Below, one piece after another: positions 1 through 9,249 of a stretch of 64,000 bases of DNA. Where the stretch lies: contig NZ_CP066796.1 of the NCBI RefSeq assembly GCF_017161565.1, positions 248,001 to 312,000 of the forward strand, written 5' to 3'. The DNA comes from Erwinia amylovora. GTDB taxonomy: Bacteria > Pseudomonadota > Gammaproteobacteria > Enterobacterales > Enterobacteriaceae. The notes under the pieces were generated by a model. The model did not search any database, was not told the origin of the DNA, and was given only the letters and a program-made list of their open reading frames with translations. Within the stretch, counting starts at the first letter, position 1. Each line of letters begins with the position of its first letter. The position numbers and the translations under genes were made by a program.

Positions 1-1041
1 CTGCAGCTGGTGATTAAGACAGGCAAGCTAAGTATGGAGCAACAGGGTAATGTGCTGATGGTATTTCCCGCTAGCTGGCAGCAGGAGGAGCAGCGGAAAG
101 CTGCAGTTCAGCGTGAAGAACAGGAGAAAATGTTGCCACTTTTCGACCGGATACTGACCCTGGTCCATGCGGACGCGGCGTCGGTCAATACCAGCTTGCA
201 GAGTGAACGAGCAAGATTAATGTCGGCACGTGGCAGTATTACCCTCGACAGCCGTACCAACAGTCTTTTGCTGCGCGATACCGAGAAAGCCCTGGCGCAG
301 ACCGAGCACTGGGTGCGCCAGCTGGATGTGCCGTTGGAGCAAATTGAGCTGGCGGCACAGATTGTCACCATGAGTGAAGAAAGCCTGCGTGAGCTTGGCG
401 TGACCTGGGGTATGAGTGGTGAAGCACAGGTGGCTGATGCGCTGCGTACCAGCCAGCTGCGGGTGGATCTCGCCAGCGGCCGCCCGGCGGGCGTAGCCGG
501 CTTGACCCTGGCTAAACTGGACGGACGCCTGCTGGAACTTGAATTGAGCGCCCTTGAAAGTGAACATCAGGCCGATATTATCGCCAGCCCGCGTCTTTTT
601 ACCTCACATCAGCAGACTGCCAGTATCAAGCAAGGCACTGAAATTCCTTATGAAGTATCGACTGGAAACAGCGGTTCCACCACTATGGAGTTCAAAGAGG
701 CGATGCTGGCAATGGAAGTGACTCCGCTAGTGCAGTCTAACGGACGGATTTTACTGAAGCTGCACATTTCTCAAAATGTGCCGGGACGTAACATGCGTAG
801 CGGAGAAAATGAGGTACTGACCATCGATAAGCAGGAAATTGATACTCAGGTGATGCTCAAAGACGGTCAAACGCTGGCGCTGGGTGGGATATTTCAGCAG
901 CAGAGCGCAACAGGTAGCACCAGAGTTCCCTGGCTGGGCGATATTCCGTTGCTGGGTTCGCTGTTTCGCCACGACGTTCGCCAGCAAAAAAGACGTGAGC
1001 TGGTGATCTTCATCACCCCCAGACTGGTTCGTGATGATTGA
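1..1041 (+). CDS. hofQ: HofQ, secretin-family DNA uptake porin (5' end cut off)
   Basis: The reading frame is open from base 1, so the start lies upstream; 346 residues are visible of about 410 in the family. HofQ is an outer-membrane secretin related to type IV pilus PilQ, tied in gamma-proteobacteria to uptake of DNA used as a nutrient. The visible part holds the end of the N-terminal secretin repeats and the secretin core, ending in the family signature VPWLGDIPLLGSLFR followed by RRELVIFITPRLV. It lies upstream of aroK, as in E. coli. The other hof genes are outside the window. Identification by family motif and synteny is firm. Confidence 0.93.
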   Translation: MQLVIKTGKLSMEQQGNVLMVFPASWQQEEQRKAAVQREEQEKMLPLFDRILTLVHADAASVNTSLQSERARLMSARGSITLDSRTNSLLLRDTEKALAQTEHWVRQLDVPLEQIELAAQIVTMSEESLRELGVTWGMSGEAQVADALRTSQLRVDLASGRPAGVAGLTLAKLDGRLLELELSALESEHQADIIASPRLFTSHQQTASIKQGTEIPYEVSTGNSGSTTMEFKEAMLAMEVTPLVQSNGRILLKLHISQNVPGRNMRSGENEVLTIDKQEIDTQVMLKDGQTLALGGIFQQQSATGSTRVPWLGDIPLLGSLFRHDVRQQKRRELVIFITPRLVRDD

Positions 1042-1432
1042 CACTTTTTTGTGGCAAATGATAGTTGGCGCATGTTTTTTCCCAAATTGGTCACGGTTGG
1101 GTTTGACGCAAGGACGGAATTAGCTTACAAGGTTTAGCGATTTTGAATAACGGGCCAGGTGCCCACAGCAGCAAATGCTATTTAACCGTTTTTTATCGTG
1201 CGCAACCGGCGTAGCCGATGCAACCACATCCGGCTGATAAATGAAGCGGACTGAAACGCGCCAAATTATCGTGCGCAATGGGCAAGGTAATTTAATCGGT
1301 TGCCAAAACACCTTCAGTGTTGAGATAATTTTCCGTCTGATTCTCGCACTATCGCTCATGAGGTTTCAGTTCATGTCCTGTCTGCTTTAAGGCGGGGTAT
1401 CATTAACGAATTGTCTTAGTAATACCGAAAAA
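1042..1432. other. hofQ-aroK intergenic leader
   Basis: This 391-base stretch holds no convincing gene. It should carry the promoter of the aroK-aroB-damX-dam cluster, but I cannot assign -35 and -10 boxes with confidence. It contains a 13-bp direct repeat (TTATCGTGCGCAA at 1193-1205 and 1266-1278) in otherwise unremarkable sequence. No strong ribosome binding site precedes aroK; the bases before its ATG are A-rich. Confidence 0.5.
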
Positions 1433-1954
1433 ATGGCAGAGAAACGCAATATCTTTCTGGTTGGGCCTATGGGTGCCGGCAAAAGCACTATTGGGCGTCA
1501 GTTAGCTCAACAACTCAATATGGAATTTTTCGATTCCGATCAAGAAATTGAGCGACGTACCGGAGCGGATGTGGGCTGGGTTTTTGACGTCGAAGGCGAA
1601 GAAGGCTTCCGCGATCGCGAAGAAAAAATCATCAATGAACTCACTGAAAAGCAGGGCATTGTGTTGGCGACAGGTGGCGGTTCCGTCAAGTCGCGAGAAA
1701 CACGCAATCGTCTCTCCGCCCGTGGCGTAGTGGTCTATCTTGAAACGACTATCGAAAAGCAACTGGCGCGTACGCAACGCGACAAAAAACGTCCGTTATT
1801 GCAAGTGGAATCCCCACCGCGAGAAGTGTTGGAAGCATTAGCCGATGAACGCAATCCTTTGTATGAAGAGATTGCTGACGTGACTATCCGCACGGATGAT
1901 CAAAGTGCGAAGGTAGTGGCTAATCAGATTATCAATATGTTGGAAAAGAGCTAA
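1433..1954 (+). CDS. aroK: Shikimate kinase 1 (AroK)
   Basis: This 173-residue enzyme phosphorylates shikimate with ATP to shikimate 3-phosphate, the fifth step of the chorismate pathway, in the cytosol. The Walker A loop GPMGAGKST lies at residues 11-19. The shikimate-binding acidic stretch FFDSDQEIE, the FRDRE arginine region and the GGG loop near residues 79-81 are all present. Length and start equal E. coli AroK. aroB follows after 53 bases, giving two steps of the same pathway in one transcript. Nothing is odd about it. Confidence 0.98.
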   Translation: MAEKRNIFLVGPMGAGKSTIGRQLAQQLNMEFFDSDQEIERRTGADVGWVFDVEGEEGFRDREEKIINELTEKQGIVLATGGGSVKSRETRNRLSARGVVVYLETTIEKQLARTQRDKKRPLLQVESPPREVLEALADERNPLYEEIADVTIRTDDQSAKVVANQIINMLEKS

Positions 1955-2007
1955 GTAAAGCTCCGATCGCCCACCCGTGGGTGCAGCAGAAAAGGTGATA
2001 CAGCGTC

Positions 2008-3096
2008 ATGGAGAGGATTACCGTAACTCTTGGGGAACGCAGTTACCCGATTACCATCGCCGCCGGGTTGTTCTCAGATCCGGCATCTTTTTGGCCGCTT
2101 AAAGCGGGCGAACAGGTCATGCTGGTAACCAACCAGACTCTGGCTCCCCTCTATCTCGATACGCTGCGCGCCCGCCTCGAAGACGTGGGCGTGGTTGTCG
2201 ACCAGGTGATCCTGCCGGACGGTGAGCAGTACAAGACCCTGGCGGTCATGGACCAGGTGTTCAGTGCCCTGCTGGCGAAGCCTCATGGTCGTGATACCAC
2301 TCTTGTGGCCCTGGGGGGCGGTGTTATTGGTGATTTAACCGGTTTTGCCGCCGCCAGCTATCAGCGCGGAGTGCGGTTTATTCAGGTGCCGACTACGCTG
2401 TTGTCGCAGGTGGACTCGTCCGTCGGCGGTAAAACGGCGGTTAATCATCCGTTAGGCAAGAATATGATCGGGGCGTTTTATCAGCCTGCTGCGGTCGTCG
2501 TCGATCTCGATTGCCTCAACACTTTGCCCGGGCGCGAGCTTTCATCCGGGCTGGCTGAAGTGATTAAGTACGGTATTATTCTCGACGGCGAGTTTTTCAA
2601 CTGGCTGGAACAGAACCTTGATGCATTACTGGCGCTGGATGGCACGGCGCTGGCCTGGTGCATCCGCCGGTGCTGTGAATTAAAGGCCGAAGTGGTAGCG
2701 GCCGACGAGCACGAACATGGCCTGCGCGCCTTGCTCAACCTGGGTCATACTTACGGTCATGCTATCGAAGCGCATATGGGCTACGGTAACTGGTTGCACG
2801 GTGAAGCTGTGGCTGTGGGTATGGTGATGGCAGCACGTACCGCCGAGCGTCTCGGGCAGTTCAGCCCACAAGATACCGATCGTATTATCGCGCTGTTGCG
2901 GCGTGCCGGATTACCGGTAGAGGGTCCGCAGAGCATGGCGGCGGAAGATTATCTGCCACATATGATGCGCGATAAAAAAGTGCAGGCTGGCGAGCTGCGG
3001 CTGGTCCTTCCGCTGGCGATCGGCAGAGCTGAAGTGCGCAAAGGTGTTGCGCATGATATGGTTCTGGCATCGATTCGGGATTGCCAAAAGCCTTAA
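2008..3096 (+). CDS. aroB: 3-dehydroquinate synthase (AroB)
   Basis: AroB converts DAHP to 3-dehydroquinate, the second step of the shikimate pathway, using NAD and a divalent metal. The 362-residue product shows the NAD-binding glycine run [13 protein letters not shown], the conserved [14 protein letters not shown] segment, and the metal-ligand regions [11 protein letters not shown] and [11 protein letters not shown]. Length matches the E. coli enzyme. It sits between aroK and damX in the standard order and probably shares their transcript. A short gap of 91 bases with a strong GGAGGAGG site leads into damX. Confidence 0.98.
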   Translation: MERITVTLGERSYPITIAAGLFSDPASFWPLKAGEQVMLVTNQTLAPLYLDTLRARLEDVGVVVDQVILPDGEQYKTLAVMDQVFSALLAKPHGRDTTLVALGGGVIGDLTGFAAASYQRGVRFIQVPTTLLSQVDSSVGGKTAVNHPLGKNMIGAFYQPAAVVVDLDCLNTLPGRELSSGLAEVIKYGIILDGEFFNWLEQNLDALLALDGTALAWCIRRCCELKAEVVAADEHEHGLRALLNLGHTYGHAIEAHMGYGNWLHGEAVAVGMVMAARTAERLGQFSPQDTDRIIALLRRAGLPVEGPQSMAAEDYLPHMMRDKKVQAGELRLVLPLAIGRAEVRKGVAHDMVLASIRDCQKP

Positions 3097-3187
3097 TACT
3101 TTTCTTAGCCCGGTATCCCGGCTGAGACTGACATATGCGCCGTTTACAGGGTTGAGACGGTATTGCCGCTCTATGGGAGGAGGTTAA

Positions 3188-4144
3188 ATGGACGAGTTGA
3201 AACCGGAAGACGAGTTAAAACCTGACACCAGCGACCGCCGCCCGATGCGGTCACGTAAAGCGACTGCTTCGCCAAAAATGGCGGTCTCGCGTCAGCATAT
3301 GATGATGGGTATTGGTATTCTTGTTCTGTTGCTGCTCGTGCTGGGTATCGGGTCGGTGCTGAAATCCCCGGTGAATGGCCACAGCCAGGGGGCACAACAG
3401 CCGCAAGCGCCTGCTGGCAGTAGCGTTGAGAAAAATATTGATCTTGCGGGTAGCTCATCGATAGGCGGTCAGTCGGCATCGGCTGAAAACAGCCCGGCGG
3501 GTGCAGCGCAGAATGTAACGCCTCCCCCAATATCTTCCACGCCAACTCAGGCACTGCCTGCACAGGCTCCTTCCGGCCAACAGCGTGTTGAACTGCAGGG
3601 CGACCTGAATAATGCCCTGGAAGACAGGCAAGGCCAGGTCAATGCTGCGGCACAGGCCCTGCAGGGCGACGGCTCTTCACTGCCAACGGCTGCGGCGACG
3701 GTCGCGACGGTGACCGAAAAACCGCGTCCGGTACCCGGCAATGCGACCGTGCGTATCACGCCGTCGCCGCACAAAACTGCTACCGCACATCAATCCCCAG
3801 CGAGTAAACCGGCGGGTAAAGAGAGCAAACCTGCTGCGTCCGCGGGCAAAAGTACCCCGGCAGACAGCCGTCGCAGCAGTACACCGGCTGGTAACTTTAC
3901 CCTGCAACTGAGCAGTGCTTCACACGCGGGTTCCCTGAATGCCTGGGCCAAAAAGCAAAATCTGTCCGGGTATCACGTCTATCAGACTACGCGTAATGGC
4001 CAGCCGTGGTATGTGCTGGTGAGCGGTTCGTATGCGACCCCTGCAGAGGCAAAACGAGCGGTCGCCACCCTACCGGCCGAGGTACGTGCCCAGAACCCGT
4101 GGGTAAAACCGGTGAGCCAGGTTAAAAATGAAGCGGCCAGGTAA
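3188..4144 (+). CDS. damX: DamX, SPOR-domain cell division protein
   Basis: DamX is an inner-membrane protein that binds septal peptidoglycan and takes part in cytokinesis. The 318-residue product has a charged cytoplasmic N terminus, one membrane segment at about residues 38-58 (rich in I, L, V), a long Ala/Ser/Pro-rich periplasmic linker, and a C-terminal SPOR domain from about residue 232, beginning near GNFTLQLSSA and including WYVLVSGSYATPAEAKRAV. It is about 110 residues shorter than E. coli DamX, the loss lying before the SPOR domain; this part varies among relatives. The start is set by a strong ribosome site (GGGAGGAGG) eight bases upstream. dam follows. Confidence 0.95.
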   Translation: MDELKPEDELKPDTSDRRPMRSRKATASPKMAVSRQHMMMGIGILVLLLLVLGIGSVLKSPVNGHSQGAQQPQAPAGSSVEKNIDLAGSSSIGGQSASAENSPAGAAQNVTPPPISSTPTQALPAQAPSGQQRVELQGDLNNALEDRQGQVNAAAQALQGDGSSLPTAAATVATVTEKPRPVPGNATVRITPSPHKTATAHQSPASKPAGKESKPAASAGKSTPADSRRSSTPAGNFTLQLSSASHAGSLNAWAKKQNLSGYHVYQTTRNGQPWYVLVSGSYATPAEAKRAVATLPAEVRAQNPWVKPVSQVKNEAAR

Positions 4145-4263
4145 CATTCTGCCGGGGTCACCCGGCATTTCCTGAAGTGTGTGTGCCTCAGGCATGCAGC
4201 ATTTAAAGCGCAGATATGCTGTCGGTGTAACCACAGCCTGAAGAGTAAGTAATTAACGACGGC

Positions 4264-5085
4264 ATGAAAAAAAATCGCGCTTTTTTGAAGTGGGCTGGTG
4301 GTAAGTACCCTTTACTTGACGATATCCGTAGCCACCTCCCGGAAGGAGACTGCCTGATCGAACCGTTTGTCGGTGCCGGATCGGTATTCCTCAACACGCA
4401 ATATTCACGTTATATTCTGGCTGATATCAACAGCGACTTGATCAATCTTTACAACATCGTTAAAGAACGTACCGATGAGTTCGTCCTCGACGCACGTTTA
4501 CTTTTTACCCCGGAAAGTAACGATGCCGATGTCTACTATGCCTGGCGTCAGGAATTCAACCAGTGCGGCGACGCTTATCGTCGCGCGCTGCTGTTTTTAT
4601 ATCTTAATCGCCACTGCTATAACGGTTTGTGTCGCTATAACCTGAGCGGTGAGTTTAACGTTCCGTTTGGCCGCTATCGCAGACCTTATTTTCCGCAGGA
4701 AGAGTTGTACTGGTTTGCTGAACGCGCACAATATGCGACCTTTGTCTGTGAATCTTACGATGTTACGCTAGGCAAAGCGCACCAGGGGTCAGTGGTTTAC
4801 TGCGACCCCCCTTATGCGCCGCTGTCTGCAACAGCGAACTTCACCGCTTACCATACCAACAGTTTCAGTATGCGCGAGCAGCAGCACCTTGCCGAACTGG
4901 CTACCCGGCTGGCACAGGAGAGCAGTATTACCGTGCTGATCTCAAACCACGATACGCCGCTAACCCGTCAGTGGTATCAGGGGGCGACAAAGCTGCAGGA
5001 AATCAAAGTGCGTCGGTCAATCAGCCGAAGTGGCAATAGTCGTAGTAAGGTCAACGAACTACTGGCGCTGTATAACGGCCGGTGA
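4264..5085 (+). CDS. dam: DNA adenine methylase Dam (GATC)
   Basis: Dam transfers a methyl group from S-adenosylmethionine to N6 of adenine in GATC, guiding mismatch repair, replication timing and gene control. The 273-residue protein has the D12-class order: the FLKWAGGK N-terminal motif, the SAM-binding motif PFVGAGS at 34-40, the target recognition region in the middle, and the catalytic DPPY at 181-184. Length is close to the E. coli enzyme (278). It lies between damX and rpe as usual, which supports the housekeeping orphan methylase rather than part of a restriction system. No endonuclease gene is nearby. Confidence 0.97.
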   Translation: MKKNRAFLKWAGGKYPLLDDIRSHLPEGDCLIEPFVGAGSVFLNTQYSRYILADINSDLINLYNIVKERTDEFVLDARLLFTPESNDADVYYAWRQEFNQCGDAYRRALLFLYLNRHCYNGLCRYNLSGEFNVPFGRYRRPYFPQEELYWFAERAQYATFVCESYDVTLGKAHQGSVVYCDPPYAPLSATANFTAYHTNSFSMREQQHLAELATRLAQESSITVLISNHDTPLTRQWYQGATKLQEIKVRRSISRSGNSRSKVNELLALYNGR

Positions 5086-5122
5086 CTCAAGCCTGAAAGC
5101 AGGCATAACCAGGGAGAAACGG

Positions 5123-5809
5123 ATGAAACAGTTTTTAATTGCCCCATCAATTCTTTCCGCAGATTTTGCCCGCCTGGGCGAAGATACCGCCAAAGCACTG
5201 GCCGCAGGCGGCGATGTGGTGCATTTCGATGTGATGGATAATCATTACGTTCCCAATCTCACCATGGGCCCGATGGTGTTAAAAGCGCTTCGTGATTACG
5301 GTGTAACCGCTCCCATCGACGTCCATCTGATGGTGAAGCCGGTCGACCGCCTGGTGCCTGATTTTGCCAAAGCCGGTGCCAGCTACATCACTTTTCATCC
5401 CGAGGCTTCCGAGCATGTTGACCGCACGCTGCAGCTAATCAGGGAGCACGGCTGTAAAGCGGGCCTGGTATTGAACCCGGCGACGCCGCTCAGCATCCTC
5501 GACTATGTTATGGACAAGCTGGACGTGATCCTGCTTATGTCGGTTAACCCTGGCTTTGGTGGACAATCGTTTATTCCCGGAACGCTGAATAAGCTGCGTC
5601 AGGTGCGTCAGCTGATTGACCAGAGCGGCTATGACATTCGACTGGAAGTGGATGGCGGCGTGAAGGTTGACAACATCGGTGAGATTGCTGCTGCTGGCGC
5701 AAATATGTTTGTTGCAGGTTCAGCGATTTTTGGTCACCCGGACTATAAGAAGGTCATCAATGACATGCGCACTGAACTGGAGAAATCTCGCCATGGGGCA
5801 TTTCACTGA
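5123..5809 (+). CDS. rpe: Ribulose-phosphate 3-epimerase
   Basis: Rpe interconverts ribulose 5-phosphate and xylulose 5-phosphate in the non-oxidative pentose phosphate pathway. The 228-residue TIM-barrel protein begins [20 protein letters not shown], the usual N terminus, which decides the start at 5123 over an in-frame start at 5030 inside dam; AGGGAG precedes this ATG. The metal-binding region [12 protein letters not shown], the DVHLMV strand and the GFGGQSFIP loop are intact. The C terminus overlaps gph by 17 bases, suggesting translational coupling. Confidence 0.97.
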   Translation: MKQFLIAPSILSADFARLGEDTAKALAAGGDVVHFDVMDNHYVPNLTMGPMVLKALRDYGVTAPIDVHLMVKPVDRLVPDFAKAGASYITFHPEASEHVDRTLQLIREHGCKAGLVLNPATPLSILDYVMDKLDVILLMSVNPGFGGQSFIPGTLNKLRQVRQLIDQSGYDIRLEVDGGVKVDNIGEIAAAGANMFVAGSAIFGHPDYKKVINDMRTELEKSRHGAFH

Positions 5810-6494
5810 TTTCCGTGCGCTGGCTTTCGATCTTGACGGCACGCTGACAGACAGCGCACCAGGGCTGGCCAGCGCCGTTGACGGCGCATTAACCGAACTG
5901 AACCTGCCTGCCGCTGGCATAGCGCGCGTGTCAAGCTGGATTGGCAACGGCGCTGATATGCTTATCCAGCGCGCCCTGAGCTGGGCGCTGGGCCATGCCC
6001 CACAGGCCGGTTTACTGCGAGATGCCCGCCTGCTGCTGGATAAACATTACGCGCACAGCGTGGACGGCGGCAGCCTGCTGTACCCGGGGGTGAAACAGAC
6101 GCTTGCCGCGCTGGATGAGCGTTCCGTGCCGATGGCCCTGGTGACCAACAAGCCGACACCGTTCGTTGCACCGCTGCTACAATCGCTGGATATTGCAGAC
6201 TATTTTTCACTGATTATCGCTGGCGATGATGTCGTGGCGAAGAAGCCGCACCCGGCCCCGCTGTTCCTGGTGCTGGGCAAGCTGGGCCTGCTGCCGGGCG
6301 AGTTAGTGTTTGTCGGTGATTCACGTAATGATATTCTTGCAGCGCAGGCGGCAGGATGTCCCTGTATCGGCATGACTTACGGCTATAACTACGGCGAGTC
6401 AATCGTCACCAGCCAGCCGGACCTCACGCTCGATCATTTTAACGATTTGTTGCCCGCGCTCGGGCTGTCATTATCAGGACGGAAACATGAGTAA
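5793..6494 (+). CDS. gph: Phosphoglycolate phosphatase (Gph)
   Basis: Gph dephosphorylates 2-phosphoglycolate, formed for example from DNA 3' phosphoglycolate ends. The 233-residue HAD hydrolase carries motif [14 protein letters not shown] near the N terminus, motif II in ALVTNKPT, and the acidic motif [17 protein letters not shown] near the C terminus. The start at [16 protein letters not shown] matches the family and overlaps the end of rpe by 17 bases; trpS overlaps its end by 8 bases. It is slightly shorter than E. coli Gph (252). Placement between rpe and trpS is the standard order. Confidence 0.96.
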   Translation: MGHFTDFRALAFDLDGTLTDSAPGLASAVDGALTELNLPAAGIARVSSWIGNGADMLIQRALSWALGHAPQAGLLRDARLLLDKHYAHSVDGGSLLYPGVKQTLAALDERSVPMALVTNKPTPFVAPLLQSLDIADYFSLIIAGDDVVAKKPHPAPLFLVLGKLGLLPGELVFVGDSRNDILAAQAAGCPCIGMTYGYNYGESIVTSQPDLTLDHFNDLLPALGLSLSGRKHE

Positions 6495-7491
6495 ACCCAT
6501 CGTATTTAGCGGCGCACAGCCTTCAGGTGAACTGACCATTGGCAACTATATGGGTGCGCTGCGTCAGTGGGTACAGATGCAGGATGACTATCACTGCATT
6601 TACTGCATTGTCGATCTGCACGCCATCACCGTGCGCCAGGATCCGGTAGCGTTGCGTAAGGCAACCCTGGATACGCTGGCGCTCTATCTGGCTTGCGGCA
6701 TCGACCCACAGAAAAGCACCATATTTGTTCAGTCGCACGTACCTGAACATACCCAGCTTGGCTGGATCCTCAACTGTTACACCTATTTCGGTGAACTGAG
6801 CCGCATGACTCAGTTCAAAGACAAATCAACGCGCTATGAAGAGAATATCAACGCCGGTCTGTTTGACTATCCGGTGCTGATGGCGGCAGATATCCTTCTC
6901 TACCAGACTACTCAGGTGCCGGTAGGCGAGGATCAGAAACAGCATCTTGAACTGAGCCGTGATGTGGCTTCACGCTTTAACGCGCTGTATGGCGACATCT
7001 TTAAAGTGCCAGAGCCGTTTATTCCAAAATCCGGCGCGCGCGTGATGTCGCTGTTAGAGCCGACGAAAAAGATGTCCAAGTCCGATGATAACCGCAATAA
7101 CGTTATCGGCCTGCTGGAAGATCCCAAGTCGGTGGTTAAGAAAATCAAACGAGCGATGACCGATGGCGATGAGCCACCGGTGGTGCGCTACGATGTCAAA
7201 GAAAAACCCGGCGTTTCCAACCTGCTGGATATTCTGTCGGGCGTGACCGGAACCCCGGTCTCCGGGCTGGAACAGCAGTTCGCTGGTCAGATGTATGGCC
7301 ACCTGAAAGGCGCAGTAGCAGAGGCGGTTTCCGGCATGCTGCTGGAACTGCAGGAGCGCTATCATCGCTACCGTAACGATGAAGCTTTCCTTGAGCAGGT
7401 AATGCGGGAAGGGGCGGATAAAGCCCGCGCTCAGGCGCAGGAAACGCTGAAGAAGGTTTACCAGGCTATCGGCTTCGTCGCCCGGCCATAA
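6487..7491 (+). CDS. trpS: Tryptophanyl-tRNA synthetase
   Basis: TrpS charges tRNA-Trp with tryptophan. The 334-residue class I synthetase contains the HIGH-type motif as PSGELTIGN (residues 12-20) and the KMSKS loop in [10 protein letters not shown]. Length equals E. coli TrpS. Its start overlaps gph by 8 bases, so translation is probably coupled. It closes the forward cluster begun by aroK; an inverted repeat just after the stop may end transcription. Next comes a convergent gene of unknown function rather than the nir or cysG genes seen in relatives. Confidence 0.98.
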   Translation: MSKPIVFSGAQPSGELTIGNYMGALRQWVQMQDDYHCIYCIVDLHAITVRQDPVALRKATLDTLALYLACGIDPQKSTIFVQSHVPEHTQLGWILNCYTYFGELSRMTQFKDKSTRYEENINAGLFDYPVLMAADILLYQTTQVPVGEDQKQHLELSRDVASRFNALYGDIFKVPEPFIPKSGARVMSLLEPTKKMSKSDDNRNNVIGLLEDPKSVVKKIKRAMTDGDEPPVVRYDVKEKPGVSNLLDILSGVTGTPVSGLEQQFAGQMYGHLKGAVAEAVSGMLLELQERYHRYRNDEAFLEQVMREGADKARAQAQETLKKVYQAIGFVARP

Positions 7492-7502
7492 TGGCGTTTA
7501 CC

Positions 7503-7526
7503 GGCGGACCAACAACAAGGTCCGCC
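7503..7526. terminator. Hairpin between convergent trpS and the 7544-7981 gene
   Basis: An 8-bp perfect inverted repeat (GGCGGACC at 7503-7510, GGTCCGCC at 7519-7526) with an 8-base loop lies 12 bases past the trpS stop and just past the stop of the opposing gene. There is no T-run on either strand, so it may act as a weak terminator or only as an mRNA 3' stabiliser. Confidence 0.45.
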
Positions 7527-7543
7527 GCGCTGGCTACTGTCAA

Positions 7544-7981
7544 TTATTTCATCACCTTCTTCAGTAACAGGATAGCCCCGTCATACCAGTACAGCGTCAT
7601 CTTGCCTTTCTGTGGCAGCGTGACGACCGCTCCCGGCCCCCAGGGTTCTGGACCGCACCGCACATTAAACCCTCCTGTGACCTGATATCCCTGTTCGGGA
7701 TCGTTTTTTCCAATCGCAGTCAACGTGGGCTTCTGCTGACAATCGTCGATAGTCGGATCGATCTGTCGCTGCGGCGTACCCTTAGTCCATACTATCTTAT
7801 CAGCTGAAAAGGTGACTTCTGCGCCCATGTACTGCGGATCGTCATCCCCCACTGCCTGCACCGGGCTGTCAACCACCTTGACGGCTTCAATCTGCCAGGT
7901 GCCCTGCAAGCTGCTATAGTCGGGGGTTGCAGCCAGCAGTGGCTGGCTGACCAGCAGGCTGGCGAGTATCAGTTTATTCAT
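7544..7981 (-). CDS. Small secreted protein of unknown function
   Basis: I do not recognise this 145-residue protein. The chosen start (MNKLILASLLVSQPLLAA, preceded by GGAAG) gives a clear Sec signal peptide with cleavage near residues 18-19; an upstream in-frame ATG at 8011 would bury it. The mature part is polar with many Gly, Pro and Asp and two cysteines (IDDCQQ and NVRCGPE) that could form a disulfide in the periplasm. No lipobox is seen. A LQGTWQIEAVKV segment near the mature N terminus recalls small beta-barrel envelope proteins, but no family can be named. It is convergent with trpS and next to the codA pseudogene. Confidence 0.75.
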   Translation of the reverse strand: MNKLILASLLVSQPLLAATPDYSSLQGTWQIEAVKVVDSPVQAVGDDDPQYMGAEVTFSADKIVWTKGTPQRQIDPTIDDCQQKPTLTAIGKNDPEQGYQVTGGFNVRCGPEPWGPGAVVTLPQKGKMTLYWYDGAILLLKKVMK

Positions 7982-8116
7982 GGTTTCTTCCTTGCGGTCA
8001 GTGAGTTGCATCAGATCAGGAGCATCAATGCGCTCTGTATGTTAATCATCCGCCATTGGCTCCCGCGATCCAGGCCAGGAACAACAGAGCATCGTATTTA
8101 TAACGTAGGGGGGCGT

Positions 8117-9187
8117 GTGCAGCCAGAATTTAAATGGATCAATCAGCTCCGTTTGCCCGGGTGTGAAGGGCTTCGGCAGGTTGCGATCCATTAAGGTAAA
8201 ATCACGCATATCACGCATATCACGCATATCACGCATATCACGCATATCACGCATATCACGCATATCACGCCACAGCCGCACGTCTGTGCTGCGGGCGGCG
8301 CACTGGATACCGAAAGCGGGCTGGCGATCCCTCTCTTTATTGCGCCTCCTATTCACCCCGATACCACCCAGACCGTCGGTGACCGGCCTGGAACCGGTCG
8401 GGGACGCGGTGTAAAGGGATTGAACGCCGGGCAGAACGTAAGGTGCTGCTAACCCGTGACGATGTTAATCGGCGCGCGAAGCAGACGCTGAAGCGGCAGT
8501 TTGCCAACGGGATCCAGCATGTGCGTGGCCATATTGATATTTACGACCCAACGCCGACCGCGTTAAAAGCCATGCCTGAGGTGAAACAGAAGATGGCTTC
8601 GTGGGTGGATATCCCGCAGGAGGGCATTCTCTGCTGTCCCGATGGCGAAGCCTTGCTGGAGCTGGGATTACTGCCGGGGGCTGATGCGATCGGGGCGATC
8701 CCGCATGGTGTGTTTACCTACGAATATGGCGTAAAGTGGTTGCCCGCTGGTGAATATCCATTTGCAGGGGCGTTTTGACCGCTATCCGAAACGCCGTGGC
8801 ATAAGCCGGGTGAAAGAGATGCTGGCAGCGAATATTCACCTTTGCTTGGGCCATGACGACCTGTTTGGCCCCTGCTACCCGCCCGGTACCGCCAGCATGT
8901 TGCTGGTGCTGCATGTCTGCCAGCTAAGGGGTTAAAACCAGCCGGATGACGGGATCAATCTGGTCACCAGCCACAGTGCCAGAACCTGACAGCTAACCGA
9001 TTACGCTATTCAGGTCGGCAACCGTGCAAACCCGGTGATCCTGCCCGCCGCGAGCGGGTTTGGTGCCCTACGCCGCCAGGTGCCGGTGCGTTATTCCATT
9101 CGTCACAGGAGGGAGATAGCGGAAACCCGTCCGGCGGTCAGTCAGATTTATCCGGACAGCAGCGAGCAGGTTGATTTCAGGCGCTAA
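8117..9187 (+). pseudogene. codA: Decayed cytosine deaminase gene (codA)
   Basis: Fragments in two frames align in order with E. coli CodA: INQLRLPGCEGLRQVAIH then a stop, GKIT followed by the 9-bp repeat, LDTESGLAIP, a frameshift near 8390-8418, [45 protein letters not shown], then a jump near 8740 to [17 protein letters not shown] sequence in another frame, [18 protein letters not shown], a stop, and finally ALRRQVPVRYSI ending with a stop at 9185-9187. About 120 codons between the EYGV region and the NIHLQGRF region are missing, which removes metal-binding and catalytic residues of this TIM-barrel amidohydrolase. The start at 8117 is approximate. The gene cannot encode a working deaminase. 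No codB permease lies beside it. Confidence 0.88.
8201..8270. repeat. 9-bp tandem repeat (ATCACGCAT) inside the codA pseudogene
   Basis: Seven exact copies of ATCACGCAT plus a 7-base partial copy run from 8201 to 8270 with no mismatches. In the codA frame each unit reads Ile-Thr-His, and the array sits where normal CodA reads GKISAID, so it probably expanded from a single native unit. The period is a multiple of three and keeps the frame. Perfect identity of the copies suggests recent slippage. Confidence 0.95.
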
Positions 9188-9206
9188 AAGGGCAGAGGTG
9201 GCGCAT

Positions 9207-9230
9207 AAAAAAGCCGGCAGCGCCGGCTTT
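9207..9230 (-). terminator. Rho-independent terminator of tsgA
   Basis: On the minus strand a 9-bp stem (AAAGCCGGC / GCCGGCTTT, plus-strand arms 9210-9218 and 9222-9230) with a 3-base loop is followed by a T-run of six, about 20 bases past the tsgA stop at 9250. It also lies downstream of the codA remnant, for which it lacks a T-run. Confidence 0.85.
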
Positions 9231-9249
9231 AGTTTGATGGCATCTTCAG

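Noticed and set aside
4264..5085. Possible restriction-modification system around the adenine methylase
   Set aside because: The neighbours are damX and rpe in the standard order and no endonuclease gene is near, so it is the housekeeping Dam.
8042..8356. Minus-strand frame with a Met-Arg-Asp repeat
   Set aside because: It is the complement of the 9-bp array in the codA pseudogene; no ribosome site, no family, and the surrounding sequence aligns to CodA on the plus strand.
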